The notes beneath the pieces are model-generated. The model saw nothing but the letters and a program-made list of their open reading frames with translations, was not told the DNA's origin and ran no database searches. Below, piece after piece: positions 1 to 8,489 of a stretch of DNA of 64,000 nucleotides (positions within the stretch are counted from its first letter, which is position 1; each line of letters starts with the position of its first letter). Origin of the DNA: Clostridiales bacterium (GTDB taxonomy: Bacteria > Bacillota > Clostridia > Lachnospirales > Lachnospiraceae); NCBI GenBank assembly GCA_012839295.1, contig DUNO01000066.1:1-64000 (forward strand). The letters run 5' to 3'. Made by a program: the position numbers and the translations under genes.

Positions 1-47
1 CCCGTGCCTTTCACTTTTTGATGACCTATTCAAAAAGTGAATAGGCC
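1..47 (-). repeat. Hairpin leader repeat, copy A (family R2)
   Basis: Read on the minus strand this ends in GAAAGGCACGGG at the window edge, so the start codon it should precede lies outside the window. A perfect 10-bp stem pairs CACTTTTTGA (12-21) with TCAAAAAGTG (30-39); an alternative stem pairs CCTATTC (25-31) with GAATAGG (38-44), and the two exclude each other. The other copies are at 14206-14253 and 28658-28706. Confidence 0.75.
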
Positions 48-57
48 TTAATAAATA

Positions 58-82
58 GTTTGAAAGTGACTTTCTTTCAAAC
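58..82 (-). terminator. Intrinsic terminator-like hairpin
   Basis: GTTTGAAAG (58-66) pairs with CTTTCAAAC (74-82). On the minus strand it is followed by an AT-rich TATTTATT. It could end a transcript through the small ORF at 143-364 before the leader repeat at 1-47. Confidence 0.5.
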
Positions 83-142
83 TTATTCCAATCCTTCCGC
101 TCCTTCGGCTTAAGAACGAGCGGTGGATAGAATACTTTACTG

Positions 143-364
143 CTATTCTACTACATCCTGCATGTAATTCACAACTAAAATATTTATCAGCTTTTCATTA
201 TCCATGTCCTTAACCTCCAGGATATGGCTCCCTCCGCCGGGATGTTTGCCCACCGCATTCCGCACCGGTAATATCTGAGGAAGTATTTCGCATATAATAT
301 AGTGTGGCAGCCAAGGGATCGATTCCAGTTTCAAGTCCGGTATACCGGAAAGAACCTTGCTCAT
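143..364 (-). CDS. Small hypothetical protein (73 aa), uncertain
   Basis: An open frame of 73 codons starting MSKVLSGIPDLKL and ending NYMQDVVE. The composition looks protein-like, with a hydrophobic stretch IPWLPHYIICEILPQILPV and a Gly-rich HPGGGSH, but I do not recognise the family. No good ribosome-binding site precedes the ATG; the nearest AAGG is about 20 nt upstream. A terminator-like hairpin follows at 58-82, which mildly supports it as a gene or as a remnant of a longer one. It is divergent from mntP. It may not be translated. Confidence 0.3.
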   Translation of the reverse strand: MSKVLSGIPDLKLESIPWLPHYIICEILPQILPVRNAVGKHPGGGSHILEVKDMDNEKLINILVVNYMQDVVE

Positions 365-399
365 GCAGGGCTGCTAATAACCTTATATAAGCCTTTTAC

Positions 400-467
400 T
401 ACACTAACGAACATTTGGCCGTCAGGTCACTCAATGCCGGATGGGAAATGATCTTCTTTTCACACTA
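400..467 (+). repeat. 68-nt dispersed repeat, copy a (family R3)
   Basis: By eye alignment this matches the reverse complement of 62140-62207 at 60 of 68 positions, including CATTTGGCCGTCAGG and TCAATGCCGGATG. It ends about 30 nt before the mntP start at 498 and points the same way as that gene, as the second copy does before the subtilase gene. Confidence 0.75.
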
Positions 468-497
468 CCTCATACCTCAGAAAGGATCTCTTGGAAC

Positions 498-1070
498 ATG
501 GGAATTATAACTGTCATTCTTCTGGCCTTGGGCCTGTCTACCGATGCATTTGCCGTCGCACTTTCAAATGGTATCTATGGCAAAAACATCACAAGGAAGG
601 ATGCTGTCCGCACAGCCCTTACCTTCGGACTATTTCAGGGCCTTATGCCCGTACTTGGCTTTGCCTTAGGTACAACCTTCCACGAATTAGTCTCGCGCTT
701 CCAGCATTGGATTGCCCTGCTCCTCCTGGGTGCCATCGGCGTCAACATGCTGGTGGATGCCTTGAAGGAGCTCCACGCCGTGGAGGAAAACAGCTGCCCT
801 GTTAATGTGTTTACTACTAAGAATTTGGTGATGCAGGGCATTGCGACCAGCATTGATGCCCTGGCTGCCGGAATCAGCTTTGCTGTGCTAGAGCTCAACA
901 TAGGGCTCTCCGCCCCCCTCATCGGCATCATCACCTTCTTCTGCTGTCTTCTCGGCGTTGAAATAGGTAAAAAATGTGGCTCCCTGCTGGGAACAAGGGC
1001 CCGGTTAATCGGGGGCTGCATCCTGATCTTTATTGGCGTAAAAATCTTTTTTGAAAACCAGTTCCTATAA
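498..1070 (+). CDS. mntP: Manganese efflux pump MntP
   Basis: A small inner-membrane exporter of the MntP (DUF204) family, which expels excess Mn2+. The two signature repeats are visible: GLSTDAFAVALSNG near residue 12 with an acidic Asp in the first helix, and ATSIDALAAGISF near residue 115 in the matching helix of the second half. Six hydrophobic segments are present and the 190-aa length is usual for the family. An upstream ATG at 441 exists but lies inside the R3 repeat without a ribosome-binding site; AAAGGA at 480-485 favours the start at 498. No manganese riboswitch was recognised upstream. It stands alone on the plus strand. Confidence 0.93.
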   Translation: MGIITVILLALGLSTDAFAVALSNGIYGKNITRKDAVRTALTFGLFQGLMPVLGFALGTTFHELVSRFQHWIALLLLGAIGVNMLVDALKELHAVEENSCPVNVFTTKNLVMQGIATSIDALAAGISFAVLELNIGLSAPLIGIITFFCCLLGVEIGKKCGSLLGTRARLIGGCILIFIGVKIFFENQFL

Positions 1071-1175
1071 ATTCAAAGGAAATGTTGATAATTTCCCTCC
1101 AATGTAAGATAATAGAGCTATCCTGTTGGATCATTGACAGTCGATTGTGAAGCAAAAAAGGAAAGGAGCAAAGGG

Positions 1176-1823
1176 ATGGATTACGACGCATTTTTTAACG
1201 AACTGCCAACTCTTGAAACAAAACGGATGATACTCCGCCAGATTACCCCGAGCGCCGCCGACGGGAAGGACAGCCTGGAATTTATTAATGATTACAGCGT
1301 CTACCGTTATTGGGGGGTATATGATGAAGCAAATGATACGAATGGGAAAAGAAGACCCAAGAAAAAGATAAAGCTGGATTACCATTATAACGCAACCATG
1401 AAGGAATATAAGGCGAAGCGTGAGCTTACCTGGCTGATGGAGCTAAAGGATACCCATAAGGTCATCGGGGAAATTGTCATGTACGATTTTTGCCTGAGAA
1501 AGCAGGCCGATATCGGCTACCGGATCAGTAAAAACTACTGGGGCCAGGGATATGCACCGGAAGCAGGACAAGCCATGGTGAAGGCCGCCTTTGAAGCCAT
1601 GGGGCTGACCCGCCTCCAGATCCGCTGCTTTACCAATAACCAGGGCTCCGTTAAGGTTGCCAGGAAGCTTGGCTTCCGTGAGGAAGGCCTCATCAGGCAG
1701 GGAGCCATCGTAAATGTCATGACCGACTATTATATTTTTGGCATGCTAAGCAGTGAATATGAAAAAGCCCCCTATGATGACAGCGTTGTAAAAATCCTGC
1801 CACAAAGATCGGAGACCCTATGA
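1176..1823 (+). CDS. GNAT family N-acetyltransferase (RimJ/RimL type)
   Basis: An acetyl-CoA-dependent acetyltransferase of the RimJ/RimL-like GNAT group; the substrate is unknown. It begins with the group's typical ETKRMILRQITP strand, and has GYRISKNYWGQGYAPEA around residue 115, where the Q/RxxGxG/A acetyl-CoA loop normally lies, followed by RLQIRCFTNNQGSVKVARKLGF, the usual C-terminal block. The start at 1176 is chosen because AAAGGAG stands 7 nt upstream; the frame is open back to 1134. Its stop overlaps the ATG of the next gene (ATGA), so the two are probably translationally coupled. An insertion of charged residues (GKRRPKKKIKLD) near residue 55 is less usual. Confidence 0.88.
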   Translation: MDYDAFFNELPTLETKRMILRQITPSAADGKDSLEFINDYSVYRYWGVYDEANDTNGKRRPKKKIKLDYHYNATMKEYKAKRELTWLMELKDTHKVIGEIVMYDFCLRKQADIGYRISKNYWGQGYAPEAGQAMVKAAFEAMGLTRLQIRCFTNNQGSVKVARKLGFREEGLIRQGAIVNVMTDYYIFGMLSSEYEKAPYDDSVVKILPQRSETL

Positions 1824-2644
1824 AAGCATTATATATTTCTGATTTGGACGGTACCCTGCTCCAGCCGGATGTCACGCTTTCCAGATATACCGTAGATACA
1901 CTGAATGAGCTAATGGCGGGAGGGATGGAGTTTACGGTAGCTACCGCCCGCACCATCGCATCCGTGAAGCATATATTAAAGGATTTAAACCTGGCCCACC
2001 CCATCATATTGATGAACGGGGTCTGTATCTATGACCTGCAGAAGCAGGAGTACGTCAAGGTTGAAACCCTGTCCCAGGGCAGTATCAGGGAGTTAATGAA
2101 GGTAATTGAAAAAAACAGCCTGAAGGGATTTGTTTATACCATTAAGGACTCAGTTCTTGCAACCTATTATGAGGATCTGAATACTGAGGCTCTCCGGGAC
2201 TTTTACCAGGAGCGTGTCGACTTGTACGGGAAGCGCTTCACCCAGGTTGACAGATTTTCCGATTTATCCGGGGAGCCCATCATCTATTTTTCCTTACTTG
2301 ACCACAGGGAAAAGCTGGAGCCAATCTATCATCAGATCCAGTCCATACCGGACTTAGCCTGCACCTTCTACCGGGATAATTATGCTCCTGATTTCTGGTT
2401 TTTGGAGACCTTTAGCAGTTCTGCTTCCAAATACCATGCCACCAGGTATCTGCGGGCTTCCTTGGGAGCTGAGAGGGTTATCTGCTTCGGTGATAACCGG
2501 AATGACCTCCCCCTGTTTGAAGCCTCCGACCAAAAAATCGCCGTAGGAAATGCGGTGGATGAATTAAAGGAAAAGGCAGACCAGATAGCCTCCCCCAATA
2601 CGGAAGACGGCGTTGCCAACTGGTTACGGCAAAACTATAAATAA
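1820..2644 (+). CDS. Cof-type HAD superfamily phosphatase
   Basis: A cytoplasmic HAD-IIB (Cof/YbiV-type) phosphatase of about 274 aa, acting on sugar phosphates or other small phosphoesters. Motif I is SDLDGTLL at residues 7-14 (nucleophile and acid/base Asp), motif II is the Thr in FTVATART near residue 40, and motif III/IV is VICFGDNRNDLPLF near residue 215 with a conserved Lys before it in SSASKYHA. The start overlaps the acetyltransferase stop by 4 nt. It converges with the HAD gene on the other strand, the 3' ends overlapping by 10 nt. Confidence 0.92.
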   Translation: MKALYISDLDGTLLQPDVTLSRYTVDTLNELMAGGMEFTVATARTIASVKHILKDLNLAHPIILMNGVCIYDLQKQEYVKVETLSQGSIRELMKVIEKNSLKGFVYTIKDSVLATYYEDLNTEALRDFYQERVDLYGKRFTQVDRFSDLSGEPIIYFSLLDHREKLEPIYHQIQSIPDLACTFYRDNYAPDFWFLETFSSSASKYHATRYLRASLGAERVICFGDNRNDLPLFEASDQKIAVGNAVDELKEKADQIASPNTEDGVANWLRQNYK

Positions 2645-3306
2645 CCCAGGATATCTTTCAGCCTCTTTACCCTTATGCCCCGGTATTCGGGGTGCTCCTC
2701 AGGGCTCTCAGTGATCCAGATGGGCTTTAGCCCTGCACTGAGGGCTCCCACAACATCATTGGGATAATAATCCCCTACATACACCGCCTCTTCCGGCTTT
2801 ACCCCCAGGTTTGCACAGGATTTTAAGAAAATTCTTGGATCCGGTTTGATCCACTCTTCTTCCCCCGATACAATAATATCTTCAAAATAATGTCCGATCC
2901 GGACCTTTTGGACCTTATTCCTCTGGACCGAGGAATATCCGTTTGTGATCATGCCCAGTTTATAGCTGCCCTTCAGGGCTTCCAGCACCTCCAGCGTCTC
3001 CGGATATAGTACGGTGAGGTCACCAAAGATTTTATTTCTTTCCTCAATGAAATCCTCGACGGAATGGGGAAGCTTCCATACCTTCTCCAGCCTTGGTATC
3101 ATGTTATGCAGGCCGCCATAGCCATCCGCGTCAATCTCAACCATATACCGGATAAGCTCCTCCCTTGTTCCTTCATAGGGATATTCCTCCCCGTAGGTTT
3201 TAATCAAGTAATCGCATAGCTTAAGGAAGGCTTCCCTCCGGTTTATCAGAGTATTATCCAAATCAAATATAACTGCTTTGATATTTTTATCCATTGAATT
3301 ACCCAC
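2635..3306 (-). CDS. HAD family hydrolase (YjjG/HAD-IA type)
   Basis: A HAD-IA phosphatase of about 220 aa resembling YjjG-type nucleotidases. Visible motifs are IFDLDNTLINR (motif I, residues 13-23), MITNGYSSVQRNKV (motif II Thr, near 118), the Lys in WIKPDPRIF (motif III, near 153) and YVGDYYPNDVVGA (motif IV, near 172). The first possible codon is a GTG at 3306; an ATG four codons later (3294) is an equally good start. The substrate cannot be told from sequence. It is convergent with the Cof-type phosphatase gene and lies downstream of a histidine phosphatase gene on the same strand. Confidence 0.9.
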   Translation of the reverse strand: MGNSMDKNIKAVIFDLDNTLINRREAFLKLCDYLIKTYGEEYPYEGTREELIRYMVEIDADGYGGLHNMIPRLEKVWKLPHSVEDFIEERNKIFGDLTVLYPETLEVLEALKGSYKLGMITNGYSSVQRNKVQKVRIGHYFEDIIVSGEEEWIKPDPRIFLKSCANLGVKPEEAVYVGDYYPNDVVGALSAGLKPIWITESPEEHPEYRGIRVKRLKDILGYL

Positions 3307-3378
3307 TTTCTAAGATAGCTCCCCAGGAATGCAAGCTGAACGTCCACCCGTCAACCGGTAAGACCCGCAGGAAAAAGA

Positions 3379-4008
3379 CTAAAAGCCCCTGCGGCGAAGC
3401 TCCGGGTTTCCCTCCAGATGGGCACAGTCGTTAAAGCGCTCCAGATAAAAGCGGTCATTTTCCAGGTCATACCTCAGCTGGGTGATGCTGGCATTCTCCA
3501 GGGAGGTCGCAAAAAGAAAACGTCTGGCCTGGTTCCTGCCAAACAACGCTGCAAGTATGGATCTGATTACACCGCCGTGGGTCACGATCAGGATATCCTT
3601 CTTTCCGCTCCTGGCAAGCTCCTGAAGCACCGGCATAGCCCTCTCATATACGGAGGTGCCGTTCTCCCCTCCGGGATAGGGAATATCCTCTATTAACCTG
3701 CTCTGTTCCTCGTAAAATTCCCTGAAGTGCTCATCATTATATTCATCCGTCTTACCTTCCATCAAGCCAAAGGAAATCTCCCGGAACTCTGCCCGGATCC
3801 CATGGGGCAGCCCAAAGGCTTCGTTAATTATCTCAGCCGTCTGCCGTGCCCGGAGCATGTCACTGGAGTAAATGGCATCCAGCCTATACTTCGTAAGCCG
3901 CTCCCTGAGCAGCTCACACTGGGCGATTCCTTCCTGGGAAAGAGGAACATCCGTATTGCACAATGTGCTATTCTGCCTTCCATGCCTTATGAGATATAAA
4001 TTTACCAT
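3379..4008 (-). CDS. Histidine phosphatase family protein
   Basis: A phosphoglycerate-mutase-like phosphatase of 209 aa. The phospho-acceptor motif is LIRHGRQNS at residues 6-14, followed by IYSSDMLRARQTAEI near 46 and the second catalytic His in IVTHGGVIRSIL near 150; a glutamate in FREISFGLMEGK near 80 fits the acid/base position. These are the hallmarks of branch 1 of the superfamily (alpha-ribazole phosphatase CobC, GpmB and related enzymes). There are no cobalamin genes next to it, so a specific role is not assigned. Confidence 0.9.
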   Translation of the reverse strand: MVNLYLIRHGRQNSTLCNTDVPLSQEGIAQCELLRERLTKYRLDAIYSSDMLRARQTAEIINEAFGLPHGIRAEFREISFGLMEGKTDEYNDEHFREFYEEQSRLIEDIPYPGGENGTSVYERAMPVLQELARSGKKDILIVTHGGVIRSILAALFGRNQARRFLFATSLENASITQLRYDLENDRFYLERFNDCAHLEGNPELRRRGF

Positions 4009-4057
4009 ACAGCCACCGCCTTATCCTTTTTACCCCTTTTTCGCCAACCAACCATCA

Positions 4058-4375
4058 TCATTGCTGCTGTTTCTTCAATTCATAGATATCATTGTACACC
4101 AGCATCATTATCTGGAATGCCTCATCACTGATGATGGACAGCTGATGGGCATACTCTACCATGTAGCAGGAAAATGCTACAAACTTAAAGTGTCCGAACA
4201 ACAAATCAAACCTCTCCGTGTCATAATAGTTTTTAATGACATTCCAGTAATATCCGCTTAATTCACGGATAACCTCCTGGGACTGCTCCTGTAAGATCCG
4301 GTTCATCTCATCAAATTTATTTTCCACAAACAGACCCTTCAGGTCCGCATCCAATTGTGCTAATTCTTCGTTCAT
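4058..4375 (-). CDS. Hypothetical protein, helical (about 105 aa)
   Basis: A small, probably all-helical soluble protein that I do not recognise. It begins MNEELAQLDADLKGLF and ends YNDIYELKKQQQ, is rich in Glu, Tyr and Phe, and has no membrane segment or metal motif. The start at 4375 is preceded by GGAGGG at a good distance; the longer frame to 4429 would run into an intergenic repeat and is rejected. It lies upstream of the histidine phosphatase gene on the same strand with about 50 nt between, so the two may be cotranscribed. Confidence 0.7.
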   Translation of the reverse strand: MNEELAQLDADLKGLFVENKFDEMNRILQEQSQEVIRELSGYYWNVIKNYYDTERFDLLFGHFKFVAFSCYMVEYAHQLSIISDEAFQIMMLVYNDIYELKKQQQ

Positions 4376-4403
4376 TTCAACCCTCCAATTGCTTAAATAC
4401 CTT

Positions 4404-4511
4404 CTTATTCTATCATGTACAAACCACATGATATGGCACTCGTGCCAGGGATGCGCACTCCGCTCTGCTCCGGCGCCATGATAGAATGTCTAACGACATT
4501 CTATCATGGCG
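4404..4511 (+). repeat. Multi-hairpin intergenic repeat, copy a (family R1)
   Basis: The shared core runs ATGATATGGCACTCGTGCC then ATGCGCACTCCGC. It has three parts: a 5' palindrome around TATCATG/CATGATA, a short GGCAC/GTGCC hairpin, and a perfect 13-bp hairpin (4478-4490 with 4495-4507). The 5' segment ATTCTATCATG repeats the 3' arm, so both can pair with the middle arm. Other copies: 23472, 52505, 62731. Confidence 0.8.
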
Positions 4512-4602
4512 CGAATTATCAGGCAAGCTTTACTTTTGGCGATAAAAGCTGCATTCTTTGGCAGATTCGCAAAGCAAAACCCACAGCAACGCAATTTAAA
4601 GA

Positions 4603-4630
4603 GCACCCTGCCAATTCCTTGACAGGGTGC
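4603..4630 (-). terminator. Probable terminator after the lipoprotein gene
   Basis: GCACCCTG (4603-4610) pairs with CAGGGTGC (4623-4630). On the minus strand it is followed by TCTTTAAATT, a moderate U-run, and it lies about 65 nt past the lipoprotein stop codon. Confidence 0.5.
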
Positions 4631-4693
4631 CCAAGAGATATTTCTTATTGATATTCATAATGCGCTATAACCGGCGCTAATGCGGATATCAGG

Positions 4694-5347
4694 TTATTTT
4701 ACGCTCTGCTTTCCAATTACCTTGCTGGAATCATCCATTTTGAAGGAGTCCTGATACTCCTTTTTCGTAAAATACACATCCCCATCTATGATTGCGTCAA
4801 CCAGCTCAAAATCAGCTACATCGACGTAGAGGTCGCCCTTAAAGGTTCCATGCTGGATGCTAGCCTTGGGGCTGGTAACTGTCATTTTCGGTGCGGTTAA
4901 AACGTATTTCCCTGTGATTGTCCTGTTCTCATCCTGTGAATACAGTGCGAGCTTTCTCTGGATAACCTCCTTGCCGGCGTCATCCTTTTTACCGTTTTTG
5001 AATTCTCCCTCCATGACAAGGTCTTTATCGACAGTCATATCCTTTGTAAGACAGATGATCCAGGTTCCGCTCTTACCGATGGCTTTTAAGAAAGCCTCCT
5101 CCGTATCAACAATGGATGCAGTAGTTGTTACGTCCGTTCCGGCGCCCTTCGTGGCTTCCGGTGTCGTAGCGCCATTGGTAGCTGCCGGAGAGGTTGCGGC
5201 GGGGGCAGTAGCTTCCGGAGAAACTGCAGTACCCTGTGTCGGGTTAGGAGTAGTTGTTGTATTATTGTTATTTGGTGTTTTATTTCCACATCCGCTTAAC
5301 AATAATGTAACCATTACTAAGGTTAATAATATTGCTTTTAATTTCAT
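4694..5347 (-). CDS. Predicted lipoprotein of unknown function
   Basis: An exported lipoprotein: the start MKLKAILLTLVMVTLLLSGC has a lysine-rich N-end, a hydrophobic core and a lipobox LLSGC with the acylated Cys at residue 20. A long low-complexity linker of Thr, Pro, Ala and Asn (TTTTPNPTQGTAVSPEA...) follows up to about residue 75, then a compact domain of about 140 aa with alternating strands (DKDLVMEGEF, TGKYVLTAPKMTVTSPKA, HGTFKGDLYVDVADF) that looks like a small beta-helix. The start at 5347 has AAGGAGG 7 nt upstream; the longer frame to 5392 is rejected. Function is unknown; it lies alone with a terminator-like hairpin downstream. Confidence 0.82.
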   Translation of the reverse strand: MKLKAILLTLVMVTLLLSGCGNKTPNNNNTTTTPNPTQGTAVSPEATAPAATSPAATNGATTPEATKGAGTDVTTTASIVDTEEAFLKAIGKSGTWIICLTKDMTVDKDLVMEGEFKNGKKDDAGKEVIQRKLALYSQDENRTITGKYVLTAPKMTVTSPKASIQHGTFKGDLYVDVADFELVDAIIDGDVYFTKKEYQDSFKMDDSSKVIGKQSVK

Positions 5348-5497
5348 AAAATGTCCTCCTTCATACATAATAACAATAAATAATCTTTGCATAATTTGGG
5401 AAAATCCAATATCCCTTTAATATACAATTTTACTTACTATCATTATCTCCAAAAAAAATAAAACAATACCAATCCTATTATTTTAAGATAAAGCCAG

Positions 5498-5577
5498 GGA
5501 AGAAGGCGGGCACCATAAAATCAGGAAGAAGGCGGACATTATAAAATCAGGAAAAAAGCGGACATTATAGAAAATCA
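5498..5577. repeat. Three tandem ~26-bp repeats
   Basis: Units 5498-5523, 5524-5549 and 5550-5577 share GGAAGAAGGCGGACATTATA; the third is degenerate and 2 nt longer. They lie between the lipoprotein gene and the terminator of the sugar transporter operon. Confidence 0.8.
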
Positions 5578-5597
5578 GGGGCTGCGAGCAGCCCCTG
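5576..5597 (-). terminator. Intrinsic terminator of the mmsAB operon
   Basis: CAGGGGCTGC (5576-5585) pairs perfectly with GCAGCCCCTG (5588-5597). On the minus strand it is followed by ATTTTC. It lies about 50 nt past the permease stop codon. Confidence 0.75.
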
Positions 5598-5649
5598 GGT
5601 CAATTTGTTACCATCCTTATAATAATTACTATTGTATCATTTTCCGCTA

Positions 5650-6852
5650 CTATTTCCTCTTGTTCCGTGTAATAATATCAAAGGCCACCGCCAGGATGAA
5701 AATCACACCCTTTACGATATACTGGTAAGAAATATCGATACCCATCAGGTTCATACCGTTGGTCAGGGACATGATGACAAAAGCACCGACAATCGTATTA
5801 GTAACCCTACCGATACCGCCATTTACGGATACACCCCCGATATAGGAGGAAGCAATTGCATCCAGCTCAAAGCCGGTACCAGCGGTAGGTGTCGCAGATG
5901 CCAGTCTTGAGGAATAAAGGATTCCACCAAGGGCGGAGAGCATGCTGACGGAGCAGAAGGCAAACATGGTAATCTTTTGGACATTGACACCGGAAAGCTC
6001 TGCTGCCTCCGCATTGCCTCCGATACCGTAGACATACCTGCCTAAACGGGTTTTATTTAAGATAAAGTTATAAATCAGGAGCACGATTGCCACGATGACG
6101 GCTGTCCAGGGAATTCCCTTATAGCCTGCCAGAGTCCACATGATATACATGATGATTACGGACAGGAAGACAATCTTGCCAATCATGATCGGCATAGAGC
6201 TTACTTCAAAGTTGTATTTACGCAGATTATTCCTTGCCTTGACCTGGGAATAGATTAAAAGCAAGATTGCCAGGATCCCTATGATCAGGGTCAGGGTATG
6301 GATATTTCCTGCAAGGGGAAGAAGATCCGGTATAAAATCATTGGAAATTGCTTTATAGCCCTTATCCTTAATGATAATCGTCCCGGTGCCTGCCGTCGTT
6401 AAGGAGAGCAGCCCGCGGAAGATGAACATACCCGCCAGGGTCACTACAAAGGCCGGAACCCCTACCTTTGCAACCAGCGTTCCCTGATAAATACCAACCA
6501 GGATACCGCATACCAATACAATCGGGATTGCTCCCCAGGACGGAACGCCGTTCTTCATAAGAATTGCTGCCACAGCCCCTAGAAACCCTGCCACATAACC
6601 AACAGAAAGGTCAATGTGCTTAATGATCAGGATGACCGTCATACCAATAGCAATGACTGCAACATATCCTGCCTGGTTAACCAAGTCACTTAGGTTTCTT
6701 GGCGACAGGAACAGCCCATTGGTAGTAAAACCAAAGATTACAAAGATTACTACTAACGCAATATACATAACATAGTCGCGGATATTTGATTTCAATAATC
6801 CTATCAATTCCCCGCCTAAACCGACTTTTGCTGTTTCTTTTGACTCGCTCAT
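5650..6852 (-). CDS. mmsB: Monosaccharide ABC transporter permease (MmsB/GguB type)
   Basis: The membrane subunit of a CUT2-type sugar importer, about 400 aa with roughly ten hydrophobic segments. The signature AIGMTVILIIKHIDLSVGYV near residue 72 is the conserved loop of ribose/xylose/arabinose permeases (IDLSVG). The C-terminal TNGMNLMGIDISYQYIVKG is also typical. Its ATG overlaps the stop of the ATPase gene by one nucleotide (TAATG), so the two are translationally coupled. With the ATPase and the ChvE-like binding protein it forms a complete importer. The substrate is a pentose or hexose; xylose, arabinose, glucose or galactose are all possible from family membership. Confidence 0.93.
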   Translation of the reverse strand: MSESKETAKVGLGGELIGLLKSNIRDYVMYIALVVIFVIFGFTTNGLFLSPRNLSDLVNQAGYVAVIAIGMTVILIIKHIDLSVGYVAGFLGAVAAILMKNGVPSWGAIPIVLVCGILVGIYQGTLVAKVGVPAFVVTLAGMFIFRGLLSLTTAGTGTIIIKDKGYKAISNDFIPDLLPLAGNIHTLTLIIGILAILLLIYSQVKARNNLRKYNFEVSSMPIMIGKIVFLSVIIMYIMWTLAGYKGIPWTAVIVAIVLLIYNFILNKTRLGRYVYGIGGNAEAAELSGVNVQKITMFAFCSVSMLSALGGILYSSRLASATPTAGTGFELDAIASSYIGGVSVNGGIGRVTNTIVGAFVIMSLTNGMNLMGIDISYQYIVKGVIFILAVAFDIITRNKRK

Positions 6853-8390
6853 TATACTTCCTCCTCTACTCTTGTAGCCATAGCCATTACATTCTGCTCC
6901 GTAGCCTCTTCTGCGGATAAGCAGCCGGTAATCGTACCCTCAGACATGACGTATACACGGTCACTCATACCAAGTACTTCCAATAGCTCGGAGGAGATCA
7001 TTATGATGCTCATGCCCTGCTCCACCAGCTTGTTCATCAGGGAATATATCTCGAATTTTGCACCGACATCGATACCCCTTGTCGGTTCATCCAGGATTAG
7101 TACCCTGGGGCCGACAAAAAGACATTTGGCCAGGGATACCTTCTGCTGGTTTCCACCGCTTAAATTACCCACCAGCTGCCGGATCGAGGGAGCCTTAATA
7201 TTAATGGAGCTCTGATACTCCTTTGCTATGGTTATTTCCTTATTCTCATTCAAGGAGATACCTTCCGTTAACTGCTGCAGGTTTGCTATTGTTATATTAT
7301 ATTTAATGTCCTGAATTAGAATTAAACCGTTTCCCTTCCTGTCCTCCGATACATAGGCAATACCGGCGTCCAGGGCCTCCTTCGGGTGCCTGAAACGCTT
7401 TGGCATGCCATCCACAAATAGCTCACCGCTGGTGATGCTATATTTCGGGGTATTCCCAAATACGCTAAGTGCCAGCTCCGTCCGTCCTGCACCCATCAGG
7501 CCTGCGATGCCAATGATCTCACCACGGCGCACGTTTAAGTTAACATTATGCAATATTTCACGGTCTAAAGCAGGATTACGAACTGTCCAATTTTTAATTT
7601 CAAAGCAGACCTCCCCGATGGTTTTCTTTTCCCGTTTCGGATAGATATTGTCGATTTCTCTGCCTACCATATATTTAATAATTTCATGCTCGGAAATCCT
7701 GCGCTCCCGGGCATCCAGGGAGCATACGGTGCTACCGTCACGGATTACCGTTATTGTATCCGCAATTGATACAACCTCCTTTAATTTGTGGGAGATCATG
7801 ATGGAGGTTACTCCCTGGTCTTTCAGCTGTCTAAGTAAATCCAACAAATTCGCACTGTCATCCTCATTCAAAGCAGCTGTTGGTTCATCCAGTACCAGCA
7901 GCTTAACATTCTTACTCAAGGCCTTCGCTATTTCTACCAGCTGCCTTTTACCAACGGATAAATCCCTGATCTTTACGGAAGGGTTCACATCCAGCTTAAC
8001 CTTTTTTAACATCTCCTGGGCATTGACGATGGTCCTGTTCCAATTAATTACCCCGCCTTCCATTAATTCATGCCCGAAATAAATATTTTCATAGACACTT
8101 AATTCAGGAATCAGTGCCAGCTCCTGATAAATAATTGCAATACCTTCCTGCTCACTGTCAGCAATGGATTTAAATTGTTTTTCATTTCCGTTATAGATAA
8201 TGTTCCCGCTATAGGTACCATAAGGATAAACGCCGGAAAGCACCTTCATCAGGGTGGATTTTCCTGCTCCGTTTTCTCCTACCAGGCAATGGATTTCTCC
8301 CCGTTTTACCTTAAAATCCACGTCGTTCAGAGCCTTTACACCGGGGAACTCTTTTACTATGTTTTGCATTTCAAGAATGTAATCGCCCAT
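6852..8390 (-). CDS. mmsA: Monosaccharide ABC transporter ATP-binding protein (MmsA/GguA type)
   Basis: The tandem ATPase of a CUT2 sugar importer, 512 aa, with two nucleotide-binding domains. The first has Walker A GENGAGKST near residue 38, signature LSVGKRQLVEIAKAL near 144 and Walker B LLVLDEPTAAL near 163. The second has the degenerate Walker A GLMGAGRTEL near 297 usual for this family, signature LSGGNQQKVSLAK near 412 and Walker B VLILDEPTRGID near 432. A hairpin at 8413-8456 separates it from the binding-protein gene upstream, and the permease gene follows with a 1-nt overlap. It energises uptake by the permease dimer. Confidence 0.95.
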   Translation of the reverse strand: MGDYILEMQNIVKEFPGVKALNDVDFKVKRGEIHCLVGENGAGKSTLMKVLSGVYPYGTYSGNIIYNGNEKQFKSIADSEQEGIAIIYQELALIPELSVYENIYFGHELMEGGVINWNRTIVNAQEMLKKVKLDVNPSVKIRDLSVGKRQLVEIAKALSKNVKLLVLDEPTAALNEDDSANLLDLLRQLKDQGVTSIMISHKLKEVVSIADTITVIRDGSTVCSLDARERRISEHEIIKYMVGREIDNIYPKREKKTIGEVCFEIKNWTVRNPALDREILHNVNLNVRRGEIIGIAGLMGAGRTELALSVFGNTPKYSITSGELFVDGMPKRFRHPKEALDAGIAYVSEDRKGNGLILIQDIKYNITIANLQQLTEGISLNENKEITIAKEYQSSINIKAPSIRQLVGNLSGGNQQKVSLAKCLFVGPRVLILDEPTRGIDVGAKFEIYSLMNKLVEQGMSIIMISSELLEVLGMSDRVYVMSEGTITGCLSAEEATEQNVMAMATRVEEEV

Positions 8391-8412
8391 TACTTATCCT
8401 TCCTTCAATAGG

Positions 8413-8456
8413 GGGACCGGCCTAAAAATATCGCTTGGTATTCTTAAACCGGTCCC
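8413..8456 (-). promoter_or_regulatory. Intercistronic hairpin between chvE and mmsA
   Basis: GGGACCGG (8413-8420) pairs with CCGGTCCC (8449-8456) and no U-run follows. Hairpins at this place in sugar ABC operons usually protect the binding-protein part of the mRNA, giving more binding protein than ATPase and permease; that role here is an inference. Confidence 0.55.
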
Positions 8457-8489
8457 ATTCTATGACTTAAACTATTAATTTAGTCCTTG

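Noticed and set aside
365-497. A yybP-ykoY manganese riboswitch before mntP
   Set aside because: The interval is short, is half occupied by the R3 repeat and lacks the conserved loops of that class.
4415-4651. A 78-codon plus-strand frame over the R1 copy
   Set aside because: It coincides with the hairpin repeat and lacks a ribosome-binding site.
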